A stretch of DNA of 36,427 nt from Chitinophaga pinensis (GCA_943329075.2 CALQCM020000044.1:1-36427), one strand, 5' to 3'. Positions 8,874 to 18,610 are shown, counted from the stretch's first letter. A program made the numbers and translations. Notes: generated from the sequence alone by a model not told the origin.

Positions 8874-10643
8874 ATGCGACAACTCGTACGCAATTGCGCC
8901 GCAATTGCCCTTGCACTTTGCAGCATCCATGCCGCCATTGCCACGGCGGCCAGCGCCGCGCCCGGCGCGCAATACACCATGACCGTCAACCGCGACCGCT
9001 TGCAAAACGCTTTGAACGAGCCGCAGAACTGGCTGATGATGAACGGTGATTACGGCTCGATCCGCTATTCGAAGCTGACCCAGGTCAACCGCGACAACGT
9101 GAAGAACCTGCGCATGGTGTGGGCGATGGCGCTGGGCGGCATGCAGGACGTCGGCGCCAACGGGCCGGAGAGCGAGGTCAATCCGCTGATCGACAACGGC
9201 TATATGTACACGACCGACGGCTGGGGCACGGTCTACAAGATCGACGCGCGCAATCCGCACAAGGGCGAGTTTGTCTGGATCTGCGATCCGGGCGTGCCGC
9301 ACAAGGGCAACATCTCGCGCACGCGCGGCATCGCGCTGTGGGAGGACCTGGTCATCGCCAACCTGCCCGACGGCCGCGTCATCGGCATCAACCGCGACAA
9401 CGGCGAAATCGTCTGGGACAAGAAAATTCTGGTGGCCAACGAGTTCGGCAGGAAAGAGCGCTTCTTCACCGCGCCGATCACCGCCGACGGCAAAGTCATC
9501 ATCGCCAACGGCGCCGGCGACGGCAAAACGCGCGGCTGGATCGCCGCACTCGACGCGCGCACCGGCAATGAACTGTGGCGCTGGTATGCAGTGCCCGCGC
9601 CCGGCGAGGCCGGCAGCGAAACGTGGAAAGACAAAAACCAGGCGTGGAAAACCGGCGGCGGCGGCCTCTGGCAGACCGGCTCCTATGACCCAGTGACGCG
9701 ACTGACGATCTGGGGCACCGGCAATCCAATCCCGCAATACGATCCGCAGGCGCGGCCCGGCGACAACCTCTACACGAATTCAGCGGTTGCCATCAACATC
9801 GACACCGGCAAACTGGTGTGGCACTTCCAGTACACGCCGAACGACTCCTGGGACTACGACGAAGTCGGCGTCCACATGCTGCACGACATGGTGGTCGACG
9901 GCAAACCGCGCAAGGTCGCCACACACTTTGCGCGCAACGGCTTCTTCTACACGCTCGACCGCACCAACGGCAAATTCATCAAGGCCGAGCAGTACGTCAA
10001 CGACGTCAACTGGACGAAAGGCATCAATCCGAAAACCGGCATGCCGCTCGAGTACGACCCCAAGCTCGACGTGCAGATCTACAATCCCGCGGCGCGCGCA
10101 CTGCGCGGCGACGGCCCCAAGCGGGCATGCCCGACCTGGCACGGCGGCATCTCGCACCAGCCCACCGCCTACAACCCGGTGAAGAACATCGCCTACGGCG
10201 CCGGCACCGAGGGTTGCTTCACGCAAAACGGCGCCGAGGTGCGCTATATCAAGGGCGGCGGCGACATCGACGAGAAGGCCAGCGACAAGCGCACCTATAC
10301 CAGCGATCTGTATTACGGTTCGGTCACCGCGTTCGATACGAACAAATACAAGGTGATCGCCAAGGCCGTCACCGATATCGAAGTGAAATCGGGCACTATC
10401 GCCACCGCCGGCGGCGTGGTGTTCTCGGCGCTGCAGGACGGCTGGGTCGTCGCCTACAACGACGAAACGCTGGAGGAATTGTGGCGCTTCAACCTCGGCA
10501 CGCCGCTCAAAGGCGCGCCGGTCACCTACTCGATCGGTGGCAAACAATATCTCGCCGTGCAGTCGAGCGGCCGCCACCTGCATCCGGTGAAGTTCGACAA
10601 ACTCGAGAACTCAAGCTTTCTGTTCGTGTTTGCGCTGAACTAG
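8874..10643 (+). CDS. PQQ-dependent alcohol dehydrogenase-type protein
   Basis: A 589-aa periplasmic quinoprotein of the methanol/ethanol dehydrogenase beta-propeller family. Seen: a signal peptide of about 28 residues, repeated propeller W-motif turns (for example DARTGNELWRW and NIDTGKLVWHFQ), the IWGTGNP block followed by RPGDNLYTNSAVA, and TPNDSWDYDEV near the cofactor site. It should oxidise an alcohol or aldehyde and pass electrons to a cytochrome c. No cytochrome domain is fused, and the adjacent-cysteine pair typical of methanol dehydrogenases is not visible. A GGGAGGA-type ribosome site precedes the ATG. It is a single gene ended by a strong terminator; the cytochrome c at 12486 is a possible but distant partner. 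Confidence 0.9.
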   Translation: MRQLVRNCAAIALALCSIHAAIATAASAAPGAQYTMTVNRDRLQNALNEPQNWLMMNGDYGSIRYSKLTQVNRDNVKNLRMVWAMALGGMQDVGANGPESEVNPLIDNGYMYTTDGWGTVYKIDARNPHKGEFVWICDPGVPHKGNISRTRGIALWEDLVIANLPDGRVIGINRDNGEIVWDKKILVANEFGRKERFFTAPITADGKVIIANGAGDGKTRGWIAALDARTGNELWRWYAVPAPGEAGSETWKDKNQAWKTGGGGLWQTGSYDPVTRLTIWGTGNPIPQYDPQARPGDNLYTNSAVAINIDTGKLVWHFQYTPNDSWDYDEVGVHMLHDMVVDGKPRKVATHFARNGFFYTLDRTNGKFIKAEQYVNDVNWTKGINPKTGMPLEYDPKLDVQIYNPAARALRGDGPKRACPTWHGGISHQPTAYNPVKNIAYGAGTEGCFTQNGAEVRYIKGGGDIDEKASDKRTYTSDLYYGSVTAFDTNKYKVIAKAVTDIEVKSGTIATAGGVVFSALQDGWVVAYNDETLEELWRFNLGTPLKGAPVTYSIGGKQYLAVQSSGRHLHPVKFDKLENSSFLFVFALN

Positions 10644-10664
10644 TTTGCCGCGGCAAATAAAATA

Positions 10665-10696
10665 AACAAGGGGGCCTGCGGGCCCCCTTGTTTTTT
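10665..10696. terminator. Strong bidirectional terminator
   Basis: Twelve-base-pair perfect stem (arms 10665-10676 and 10681-10692) with a TGCG loop and six T on the plus side, plus A/T-rich sequence on the other. It lies between the convergent PQQ dehydrogenase and ABC permease genes and should serve both. Confidence 0.92.
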
Positions 10697-10706
10697 GGTG
10701 CGTGCG

Positions 10707-11464
10707 TCAGGCCTTCAGCCTGTAGCCGGTTCTGAACATCCACGCCACGACCGCCAAAAACACGCCGAGGAACAGGGCCGTCATGGCGAGGCTGATACCG
10801 ACATGGACGTCGGCAATACCGTAAAAGCTCCAGCGAAATCCACTGACGAGATAGACCACGGGATTAAACAGCGTGACCGTCTGCCAGAACGGCGGCAGCA
10901 TCTGGATCGAATAAAAACTGCCGCCGAGAAAGGTCAGCGGCGTGATGATGATCAGCGGCACGAACTGCAGCTTCTCGAAATTGTCGGCCCAGATGCCGAT
11001 GACGAAACCGAGCAGACTGAAAGTCACCGCCGTGAGTACCAGGAACACGACCATCCACACCGGATGGTCGATGCGCACCGGCACGAACAGGTACGCCGTG
11101 GCCAGTATGATCATACCCAGCACAATGGATTTGGTCGCCGCCGCCCCGACGTAGCTCAGCACGATTTCGAAAAACGACACCGGCGCCGACAGCAGCTCAT
11201 AGATGGTGCCGGTAAATTTCGGAAAGTAGATGCCGAACGAGGCGTTGGACACGCTTTGCGTCAAGAGCGACAGCATGATCAGCCCGGGCACGATGAAGGC
11301 GCCGTAGCTGATGCCGTCGACCTCGGAGATGCGCGAGCCGATCGCCGCGCCGAAAACGACAAAATACAGCGAGGTGGAAATCACCGGCGCGATGATGCTC
11401 TGGAACAGCGTGCGCCGCGTGCGCGCCATCTCGAAGGCGTAAATCGCGCGGACTGCGTGCAGGT

Positions 11465-11468
<4 letters not shown>
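10707..11468 (-). CDS. yadH: ABC-2 type transporter permease (YadH-like)
   Basis: A 253-aa membrane protein with about six hydrophobic segments of the ABC-2 permease fold. Seen: the amphipathic N-terminus with [20 protein letters not shown], then [19 protein letters not shown], and the late [18 protein letters not shown] segment, typical of this family. The frame extends further upstream, but the true start is ATG 11468, which overlaps the stop of the ATPase gene as ATGA, showing translational coupling. It pairs with the ATPase encoded just upstream as an exporter. The E. coli YadGH pair is the closest match that I recognise; its cargo is not known. Confidence 0.88.
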
Positions 11469-12391
<923 letters not shown>

Positions 12392-12485
12392 GGCCGCGAA
12401 GATAGCAGAAGCCGGCGCCGCGTTGTATGAACTTTACCGGACCACCTGTATTGAAATTGGAGGCCTTGCGCGAACGCCCCCGCGA

Positions 12486-12971
12486 CTACTTGAACTCGCG
12501 GCAAACCTCGGCGTCGCTGCCCCAATAGGCCGCGCAGCGGGTGCGGTCCATCGGCCCCTGCTTGACGATTTTTGCAAACAGAAAATCGACCAGCGTTTCC
12601 ATTTCACGCGGCTGCAGCGTCGCCGGCGGGTCCTCCAGACTCACGCCCTGAAGATCGGCCTTTTTCTGGCCGTAGCAGCGGCCATCGCTGTAGGCGAGCC
12701 GGTCGTAGGCCGGCATGCCGCGCCCGGGCCGTCCGCACTTGATGGTCATCAACATGTTGTTACGATCGAGCTGGCTCTCGCGCAGGTTCGCGCCGCTGGG
12801 CATCTGGTTGTCCATCTTGCGGCCATCGCCGGCCCAGCCGTGGCAGCCCTGGCAGTTGCCCTTCTGCGTAAACAAACGCAGACCCTCGGCGAGATCCTCG
12901 GCCTCGGCCGCAAACACCGGTGCGCACGACAACAGCGTCGTCAGCACAATACCGAGAAACAATATCCGCAT
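12486..12971 (-). CDS. Monoheme cytochrome c
   Basis: A 161-aa exported c-type cytochrome. Signal peptide 1-21 (VFA-AEA), one heme-attachment motif CQGCH (Cys40, Cys43, His44), and a later GRPGRGMPAYDRL segment that offers a Met as distal ligand. Additional Cys lie in IKCGRPG, DGRCYGQ and the tail (RTRCAAYWGSDAEVC), probably a disulfide. It should carry electrons in the periplasm. The start at 12971 lies two bases after the stop of the amidohydrolase gene upstream, so the pair is one operon. It might accept electrons from a periplasmic dehydrogenase; that is inference. Confidence 0.87.
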   Translation of the reverse strand: MRILFLGIVLTTLLSCAPVFAAEAEDLAEGLRLFTQKGNCQGCHGWAGDGRKMDNQMPSGANLRESQLDRNNMLMTIKCGRPGRGMPAYDRLAYSDGRCYGQKKADLQGVSLEDPPATLQPREMETLVDFLFAKIVKQGPMDRTRCAAYWGSDAEVCREFK

Positions 12972-12973
12972 GA

Positions 12974-13954
12974 TCAGAATCCGAACAGGCGCGCCGGATT
13001 GTCGACGAGGATCTTTTTGCGCACCGCGGCGTCCGGCTCCCACAGCGGCAGCAGGTTCATCACGACCGCGTCGTCAATATCGCGCCACGGCAGCAGTTGC
13101 GAGAAATCGTGGCCGGGCGGACGCGCCGCCGGATGCGGCCAGTTCGTGCCCCACAGAATGCGCTCGGGGTTGGCGGCGATCAGCGCTTTGGCCATTTCGG
13201 CATAACCGGCGTAATGCGGCGGGTCGGTGAAGAAAAGATTGGTCGCGGAAATCTTGACGTAGGCGCGGCCCGTCTTGACGAGGTCGAGCAGCGCATCGAA
13301 CCCGGGGTCTTTGACACCGCGCGACGCATCGGCGCCGCCGAAATGATCGAACACCATCATCACCGGCAGCGTGTCGAAATCCTTTTTCAGCGCGGCGATA
13401 ATCTTCGGCTCGGTGTTGAGCTGCACATGCCAGCCGTGCGGACGGATGCGCTCGACCGCGCTGCGCAGAAAGCGCGCCGAGGCGGCCGGATCGGTGACGC
13501 CCGCGGTGGCGAGGTTCAGGCGCACACCACTGGCGCCGTTGCGCCGCATCGACTCCAGCTCGGACTCCGGCGTTTTTTCGTCGATGACGACGATGGCGCG
13601 CGCCGTGCGGCCCATGCTCTTCACCGCATCCATCGTGCATGCATTGTCGGTGCCGTAAAAACTCGGCTGCACGACGACCACACGGTCTATGCCCAGACTG
13701 CGGTGCAAAGCGCGCAGTTGATCGACCGAGGCCTCGGGCGGCGTGTAGGCGCGTTTGGCGACGAAGGGATAACGGTCGGCTGCGCCGACGATATGCACAT
13801 GCGTGTCGCAGGCGCCAGGCGGCACCGCGAAACCCGGCTTCACGCGCGGTTGCGCCGGCAGCAGGGTCGGCGCCTCAACCGCCCAGCCCTGGCGCGCCAG
13901 CAAGGCCGCGCCGGTAGCGGCCGACCATTCAATAAATTGGCGTCGTGTGATCAT
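12974..13954 (-). CDS. Tat-exported amidohydrolase (PF04909-type, LigI-like)
   Basis: A 326-aa TIM-barrel hydrolase of the amidohydrolase 2 family, related to 2-pyrone-4,6-dicarboxylate hydrolase (LigI). Seen: a twin-arginine leader (TRRQFIEWSAATGAALLA), the metal-site strand DTHVH (residues 50-54), a VFDHFGG block, and WGTNWPHP near residue 279. In the family the last motif is usually WGSDWPH, whose Asp is catalytic; here the codon is AAC, giving Asn. Start ATG 13954 has GGGGAG at 6 nt. The longer frame upstream has no ribosome site. Followed by the cytochrome gene. It probably opens a lactone or ring from an aromatic-type acid (inference). Confidence 0.87.
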   Translation of the reverse strand: MITRRQFIEWSAATGAALLARQGWAVEAPTLLPAQPRVKPGFAVPPGACDTHVHIVGAADRYPFVAKRAYTPPEASVDQLRALHRSLGIDRVVVVQPSFYGTDNACTMDAVKSMGRTARAIVVIDEKTPESELESMRRNGASGVRLNLATAGVTDPAASARFLRSAVERIRPHGWHVQLNTEPKIIAALKKDFDTLPVMMVFDHFGGADASRGVKDPGFDALLDLVKTGRAYVKISATNLFFTDPPHYAGYAEMAKALIAANPERILWGTNWPHPAARPPGHDFSQLLPWRDIDDAVVMNLLPLWEPDAAVRKKILVDNPARLFGF

Positions 13955-14019
13955 GTGAACTCCCCTGTGTGCGCTTTTGAAGTATTTTATTTTCCGACTG
14001 CGGATGGCGTGGTGCCGCC

Positions 14020-14979
14020 TTATTCCACGCGGGCACCCGATGCTTTTATCACTTTCGCCCATTTGGCGATATCGCGCGTGATGACTTCGGCAAACGCCTC
14101 GGGCGTCGAACCGACCGGGTCGGCGCCTTCACTCGAATAGCGTTTGACGATATCGGGCGCGCGCATCGCTGCCGCGATCTGTGCATTCAGGCGCGCAACA
14201 ATTTCGCGCGGCGTGCCGGCCGGCGCCAGCAGTCCGTACCAGCCGGCAACCTCGTATCCCGGCAAGCCGGACTCATGAATGGTCGGCACCTCCGGCGCGG
14301 CGGGCACGCGGTTCAGGCCGGTGACGCCGAGCGCGCGGAAACGCCCCGCGTGCACGAAGGGCATGATCGCCAGCATGTTGCTGAACATCAGCGGCACCTC
14401 GCCGCCGAGCACCGCGGTGGTCACCTGCGCGGAACCTTTGTACGGCACGTAAATCAATTTCACACCGGTCATCAGGTTGAAGAGTTCGCCCGACAGATGC
14501 GGCAGACTGGCGACCGCGCCACCGGCGTAATTCAACTGGCCCGGCCGCGCTTTGGCAAACGCGATCAGTTCGCGCACCGTGCGCACCGGCACGCTTGGGT
14601 GCGCCACCAGCATGTACGAGCTGCTGGCAACCAGGCTCACCGGCGCGAAATCGCGCTCGGTGTTATACGAAATCTTTGCGAACAGCGTCGGGTTGGTGGC
14701 GTGCGCCGACGACACCGCCAGCAGCGTGTAGCCGTCAGGCGCCGAACGCGCGACGAGTTCAGAACCGACAATGCCGCCGGCACCCGGCCGGTTGTCGACG
14801 ACAAACGGCTGGCCCAGGCTCACCGACAGTTTCTCGCCCAGCGTGCGACCGACGATATCGACCGCCCCGCCCGGCGTAAACGGCACGATGATGCGCACGG
14901 ATTTCGCCGGATAAGGCTGCGCAAAACAGCAGGCCGCGAACAACGTCGCGGACAATATTGCGGGCAATGCAAGTTTCAT
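14020..14979 (-). CDS. Bug-family substrate-binding protein (4)
   Basis: A 319-aa periplasmic receptor. Signal peptide ending ACCFAQ, then VRIIVPFTPGGAVDIVGR, DNRPGAGGIVGSE, PDGYTLLAVSSAHATNP, YVPYKGSAQVT and IAKWAKVIKASGARVE. It is a close family match. Two in-frame starts, GTG 14985 and ATG 14979, are six bases apart with no ribosome site favouring either; I took the ATG. The region directly upstream holds a truncated gene remnant, so its promoter context may have changed recently. Confidence 0.92.
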   Translation of the reverse strand: MKLALPAILSATLFAACCFAQPYPAKSVRIIVPFTPGGAVDIVGRTLGEKLSVSLGQPFVVDNRPGAGGIVGSELVARSAPDGYTLLAVSSAHATNPTLFAKISYNTERDFAPVSLVASSSYMLVAHPSVPVRTVRELIAFAKARPGQLNYAGGAVASLPHLSGELFNLMTGVKLIYVPYKGSAQVTTAVLGGEVPLMFSNMLAIMPFVHAGRFRALGVTGLNRVPAAPEVPTIHESGLPGYEVAGWYGLLAPAGTPREIVARLNAQIAAAMRAPDIVKRYSSEGADPVGSTPEAFAEVITRDIAKWAKVIKASGARVE

Positions 14980-15028
14980 CTTCACTGTGTCGTTCGCGCC
15001 TGGTTGTCGGGACGGACGTTACTACACT

Positions 15029-15232
15029 TCAAACACAATTGGACGCGGCAGATCCGCCGAAAACATGGATCCTGCCGTTGGCGACTATCGAATTGAGTTC
15101 CTCGCCCGGCTCCGGAAACGGCGCGGCCTTGGTCAAGACGCCGGACGGCTGCGCGGTGGCAGCGGCGGCGAACATCAATCCCGATACAAAGGCGAGCGCC
15201 GTGAGGGCGCTTTTTGCAGACAACCGATTCAT
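15029..15232 (-). pseudogene. 5' remnant of a Kelch-repeat exported protein
   Basis: A 67-codon frame with a good start: ATG with GAGGGG five bases upstream and a clear signal peptide (ALAFVSGLMFAAAATAQ). The stretch EELNSIVANGRIHVFGG then matches the opening strand of a Kelch repeat, after which the frame soon stops. Kelch proteins have several such repeats; only the first is present. It looks like the start of a gene whose remainder was deleted, with the Bug gene now following 50 bp later. An intact tiny protein is possible but less likely. Confidence 0.55.
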
Positions 15233-15305
15233 GATGCCCCTCGATGACGGACCGGACCCGGCGCGCTGCCGCCGCTTGCGTGGCGGCGGCAGTACACACC
15301 GCCGC

Positions 15306-15311
15306 TATAAT
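15306..15311 (+). promoter_or_regulatory. Isolated TATAAT box
   Basis: A perfect -10 hexamer on the plus strand, in the space between the two gene remnants, with no good -35 box at 16-18 bp. It may be what is left of the promoter of the truncated flavoprotein gene. Confidence 0.3.
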
Positions 15312-15440
15312 GACGCAGCGCGCCGCCCACCGCAATCGACGCGCGCGCTATCCATCCCGCGAGGCTGCTTACGACAGAAGATCGGCGCCCGTCCGGCCAA
15401 CGCCGCCGTGGCGCCGCTACGCGCGCTGGCGCAAGCGGGC

Positions 15441-15539
15441 GATGGATCTGCGCTGCCGCACACCTGGCAGGTCACCGTCGATGTGATCGTCATCGGTTCG
15501 GGTTTCGCCGGCGGCGCGGCGCGCGCGAGCGCCCTCTAA
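15441..15539 (+). pseudogene. Remnant of an FAD-dependent oxidoreductase N-terminus
   Basis: About 30 codons end in TWQVTVDVIVIGSGFAGG, which is the first beta strand and GxGxxG dinucleotide-binding turn of a flavoprotein (as in fumarate reductase-like or ketosteroid dehydrogenase proteins). After AARASAL comes TAA, so nearly the whole gene is missing. No start codon remains in the local frame. It faces away from the Kelch remnant at 15029-15232, suggesting a former divergent gene pair that has been eroded from both ends. Confidence 0.5.
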
Positions 15540-15568
15540 ACACCGGCCGCAAGGTCGGGGCCGGCGCG

Positions 15569-16531
15569 CTAATCGATGCGTGCGCCCGAGACCTTCACGA
15601 CATTTGCCCACTTCGGCAATTCATCGCGCAGCAGTTTTGAAAATTCCGCCGGCGTACTGCCGAGAGGTTCGATGCCCTGCGCAAGCAGGCGTTCGCGTGT
15701 TTCCGTGGCGGCCAGGCCTTTGACGATCGCCGCATTGAGCCTGGCGACGATTTCGCGCGGCGTGCCGGCCGGCGCAACCAGACCGAACCAGGTGCTGACA
15801 TCGTAACCAGGCAGCGCCGTCTCGCCAATCGAAGGCACCTCGCCCAGCACCGGCGAGCGGCGCGCCGCGGTTTGTCCCAGTGCGCGCAGCTTGCCCGCTT
15901 TCACCAGCGGTGCCGAAGTCAGCACGCTGTCGAACATGAAATCAAGCTGCCCGCCGAGAAGATCGATCATCGCCGGCCCCGCGCCTTTGTACGGAATGTG
16001 CGCCGTTTCGACGCCGGCCATGCTACGAAAGAGTTCGACCGCAAGATGCGTGACCGAGCCGCTGCCCGCCGAACCATAACGCAGCTGGCCGGGCCGGCTT
16101 TTCGCCAGCGCAATGAATTCCTGCAGCGACTTCGCCGGCAGTGCCGGATGCACGACAACAACGTACGACACCGCCGCCACCGTGCTGACCGGCGCGAAGT
16201 CCTTCAGCGCGTTGTAGGGAATCTTTGGATACAGTGCCGGCGTAATGCACAACGTCGCCGCGCTCGCCATCAGCAAGGTGTAGCCGTCCGGCGTCGAACG
16301 CGCAACGTATTCGGTACCGATGGTGCCGCCCGCGCCCGTGCGGTTGTCCACCACCACTGATTGACCGAGCGCTTCGGTGAGTTTCTGCGCAGCAAGACGC
16401 GCGGAGAAATCGATCGGCCCGCCGGGCGAACTGCCGACGATCATGCGGATCGGTTTGTGCGGATAGGTCTGTGCCACCGCCGGCAGCGCCATGGCACCTA
16501 TCAGCATTGCTGCGAACGCCGGCGTTTTCAT
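15569..16531 (-). CDS. Bug-family substrate-binding protein (5)
   Basis: A 320-aa periplasmic receptor. Signal peptide ending PAVAQT, then IRMIVGSSPGGPIDFSAR, DNRTGAGGTIGTE, PDGYTLLMASAATLCITP, HIPYKGAGPAMIDL and LPKWANVVKVSGARID. In the first loop PF is replaced by GSS, unlike the other copies. The frame runs upstream through the neighbouring gene, but the signal peptide begins at ATG 16531, which overlaps the stop of the alpha/beta hydrolase gene as TGATG. The coupling implies that the receptor and hydrolase serve one pathway: uptake, then hydrolysis. Confidence 0.93.
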   Translation of the reverse strand: MKTPAFAAMLIGAMALPAVAQTYPHKPIRMIVGSSPGGPIDFSARLAAQKLTEALGQSVVVDNRTGAGGTIGTEYVARSTPDGYTLLMASAATLCITPALYPKIPYNALKDFAPVSTVAAVSYVVVVHPALPAKSLQEFIALAKSRPGQLRYGSAGSGSVTHLAVELFRSMAGVETAHIPYKGAGPAMIDLLGGQLDFMFDSVLTSAPLVKAGKLRALGQTAARRSPVLGEVPSIGETALPGYDVSTWFGLVAPAGTPREIVARLNAAIVKGLAATETRERLLAQGIEPLGSTPAEFSKLLRDELPKWANVVKVSGARID

Positions 16532-17373
16532 CACGGGCCAGGCGGGGAACCGAGAAACTCGCGCACTGCCGCGATACAGCGTTCCGGGATCAGCAGATTG
16601 ATCATGTGCCCGTAACCTTCGAACAGCACCAGCTTCGCATTCGGCAGGCGCGCCTGCACTTCCTGCAACTGCTCTTTCTTCGCCAGCTGGCTGTTGCCGC
16701 CCGACATGATCAGCATCGGCATTTTCAATTCGGCGGCGCGCGCGACGAGATCGCCGCCCGCCGCCATCAGATGGTGTGCAATCGCCACATGTTTGGGCAC
16801 CTTGTCCATCTCGCTGATCACCCACTCCTGCATTGCCTTGGGCGCCTTGGTCACGTCGATCCGGTATTGCAGCGTGGCGCGACACCAGCCGCCGACGCCA
16901 TGCTTGTTGATCGCCGTCGCATGATCGGGTTCGCCCAGGTTGTAGGTTTCGACCATGGCGCCGGGCAATTTGAACGGCGTGTTGACCAGAATCAGCGAGC
17001 TGATGCGCGACGGATGTGTGAGCGCGGCAACCATGCCGAGGATGCCGCCCGACGATTCGCCGACCCAGTGTGCATTTTTGATGCCGAGCCGGTCCATCAG
17101 ACCGATCGCATCGCCGACGAGATCTTCCGCGCGATAGGGGGTGCCGGCCGGCGGCGCGGTGGTGTTACCGCAGCCGCGAGAATTGAAACGCAGCACGCGA
17201 TAATGCCCGGCGAGGCCCGGCACCCAGTTGCGCCAGAACTCCATGTTGCGGCAATAGCCGTGATGAAACAGAATGGTCTCGGGCTCGTCGTCACGCCACG
17301 GATCGGTGTAATCGGAGACGGCGTATTCGATGTCGATGTCGCCGACACGTAGCATGGAATGCGGAATGGTCAT
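16531..17373 (-). CDS. Alpha/beta hydrolase
   Basis: A 280-aa cytosolic alpha/beta hydrolase. Seen: the oxyanion-hole HHGYCRNMEFW segment, the nucleophile elbow GESSGG (Ser107), and the catalytic His256 in GYGHMINLLIPE near the C-terminus; an acid residue is probably Asp in the C-terminal third. This resembles 3-oxoadipate enol-lactonase and related ester, lactone or C-C bond hydrolases; the exact substrate is not predictable. The start is ATG 17373. It overlaps the Bug gene downstream by one base and is divergent from the Bug gene at 17449, with only about 75 bp between them for both promoters. Confidence 0.9.
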   Translation of the reverse strand: MTIPHSMLRVGDIDIEYAVSDYTDPWRDDEPETILFHHGYCRNMEFWRNWVPGLAGHYRVLRFNSRGCGNTTAPPAGTPYRAEDLVGDAIGLMDRLGIKNAHWVGESSGGILGMVAALTHPSRISSLILVNTPFKLPGAMVETYNLGEPDHATAINKHGVGGWCRATLQYRIDVTKAPKAMQEWVISEMDKVPKHVAIAHHLMAAGGDLVARAAELKMPMLIMSGGNSQLAKKEQLQEVQARLPNAKLVLFEGYGHMINLLIPERCIAAVREFLGSPPGP

Positions 17374-17448
17374 TGGATGTTCTCTTTTGCGATGAATACG
17401 GCTGCGACGGGCTATGATAGCGCTGCGCAATGTCCCCGGAGTCCTGCG

Positions 17449-18423
17449 ATGCGATCTACTTGTTGTGCACCGATTATACTGTTTGCACTGACCGCTGCCG
17501 CCCCGCAGGCGGCCAACGCACAGGCCTACCCGTCGAAACCGCTGCGCATGATAGTACCCTTCACGCCCGGCGGCAGCACCGATGTCATCGCACGCGTGAT
17601 CGCGCAGAAAATCGGTGAAGCGATGGGCACGCAGGTGCTGATCGACAACCGTCCCGGGGCGGGCGGCAATATCGGCGTCGAACTGGCCGCGAAATCGCCG
17701 CCCGACGGTTATACGCTGGTGATGGGCCATATCGGCACCATGGCGGTGAACCCCTCGCTCTACAAACGCCTGCCGTACGATCCGCTGCGCGATTTCGCAC
17801 CGGTCGCGCTGGTGGCGCTGGTGCCGAACCTGCTGGCGGTGCATCCGGCGCTGCCGGTGAAGAACGTGAAGGAATTAATCGCGCTGGCGCGCGCGAATCC
17901 GGGCAGGCTCAATTACGGCTCCAGCGGCGCCGGCGGCACGCCCTATCTCGCCGTCGAATATTTCAAGCTCGCCGCCAAACTCGACATCACGCACATTCCT
18001 TACAAGGGCGCGGCGCCGATGGCGGCCGACCTCGCCGGCGGTCAGGTCGAAATGACCATCACCGGCATTCCATCGCTGCTGCCCTTCGTCAAATCCAACC
18101 GCGTGCGTGTGCTCGCCGTCACCACCGCGCAGCGCATCGCCTTCATGCCGGAAGTGCCGACCATCGCCGAAGCGGCGCTGCCGGGCTTCGAAGCGGTGTC
18201 GTGGTACGGCGTGCTGGCACCGGCGGCAACGCCGAAAGAAATCGTTGCGCGCCTGAACAGCGAAATTGTCAAAGCGGTGGCCAACCCCGACACCGCCGAG
18301 CGGTTGTCCGGCGAAGGCGCCAATCCAAGTGCCGGCACGCCGGAGCAGTTCGGCGCTTTCATCAAAAGCGAAATCGTACGCTGGGGCAAGGTGATCAAGG
18401 CCACCGGTAGCGTCATCGATTGA
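17449..18423 (+). CDS. Bug-family substrate-binding protein (6)
   Basis: A 324-aa periplasmic receptor. Signal peptide ending AANAQA, then LRMIVPFTPGGSTDVIAR, DNRPGAGGNIGVE, PDGYTLVMGHIGTMAVNP, HIPYKGAAPMAADL and IVRWGKVIKATGSVID. I chose ATG 17449, which has CGGAG eight bases upstream and begins the signal peptide; the frame is open for 30 codons further upstream but overlaps the divergent gene. It is followed by a repeat-containing gap and then, in the opposite direction, by the fused selenoprotein gene. Confidence 0.93.
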   Translation: MRSTCCAPIILFALTAAAPQAANAQAYPSKPLRMIVPFTPGGSTDVIARVIAQKIGEAMGTQVLIDNRPGAGGNIGVELAAKSPPDGYTLVMGHIGTMAVNPSLYKRLPYDPLRDFAPVALVALVPNLLAVHPALPVKNVKELIALARANPGRLNYGSSGAGGTPYLAVEYFKLAAKLDITHIPYKGAAPMAADLAGGQVEMTITGIPSLLPFVKSNRVRVLAVTTAQRIAFMPEVPTIAEAALPGFEAVSWYGVLAPAATPKEIVARLNSEIVKAVANPDTAERLSGEGANPSAGTPEQFGAFIKSEIVRWGKVIKATGSVID

Positions 18424-18500
18424 CACGAATAAGTTCGGCTGGTGACAATGACGTCATTTATACTCACCTGTGCAATGAAGCCGGATTGCTGCGTGAGCAT

Positions 18501-18586
18501 TGTGGCGCAGGCGCCTCGCCTGCGCGAAGCACACACGTTCGCCATGGGCAAAGTTGATTTGACGCAGGCGAGGCGCCTGCGCCACA
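18501..18586. repeat. REP-like pair: 24-bp perfect inverted repeat
   Basis: Arms at 18501-18524 and 18563-18586 are exact reverse complements with 38 bp between. Each arm is itself a hairpin (CGCAGGCG, loop CCT, CGCCTGCG). Two inverted palindromic units flanking a short spacer is the arrangement of REP/BIME elements. It lies in the 187-bp gap between convergent genes, where it could also stop transcription. No transposase or target-site repeat is seen. Confidence 0.8.
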
Positions 18587-18610
18587 AAACTCAACGAATG
18601 CCGCGCAAAA

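Noticed and set aside
16532..16885. An N-terminal extension of the fifth Bug receptor
   Set aside because: It is antiparallel-free but lies inside the hydrolase gene in another frame; the signal peptide begins at 16531, which overlaps the hydrolase stop as TGATG.
18501..18586. Ends of an insertion sequence
   Set aside because: Only 38 bp lies between the arms, with no transposase frame and no flanking direct repeat; the nested palindromes fit a REP-like pair better.
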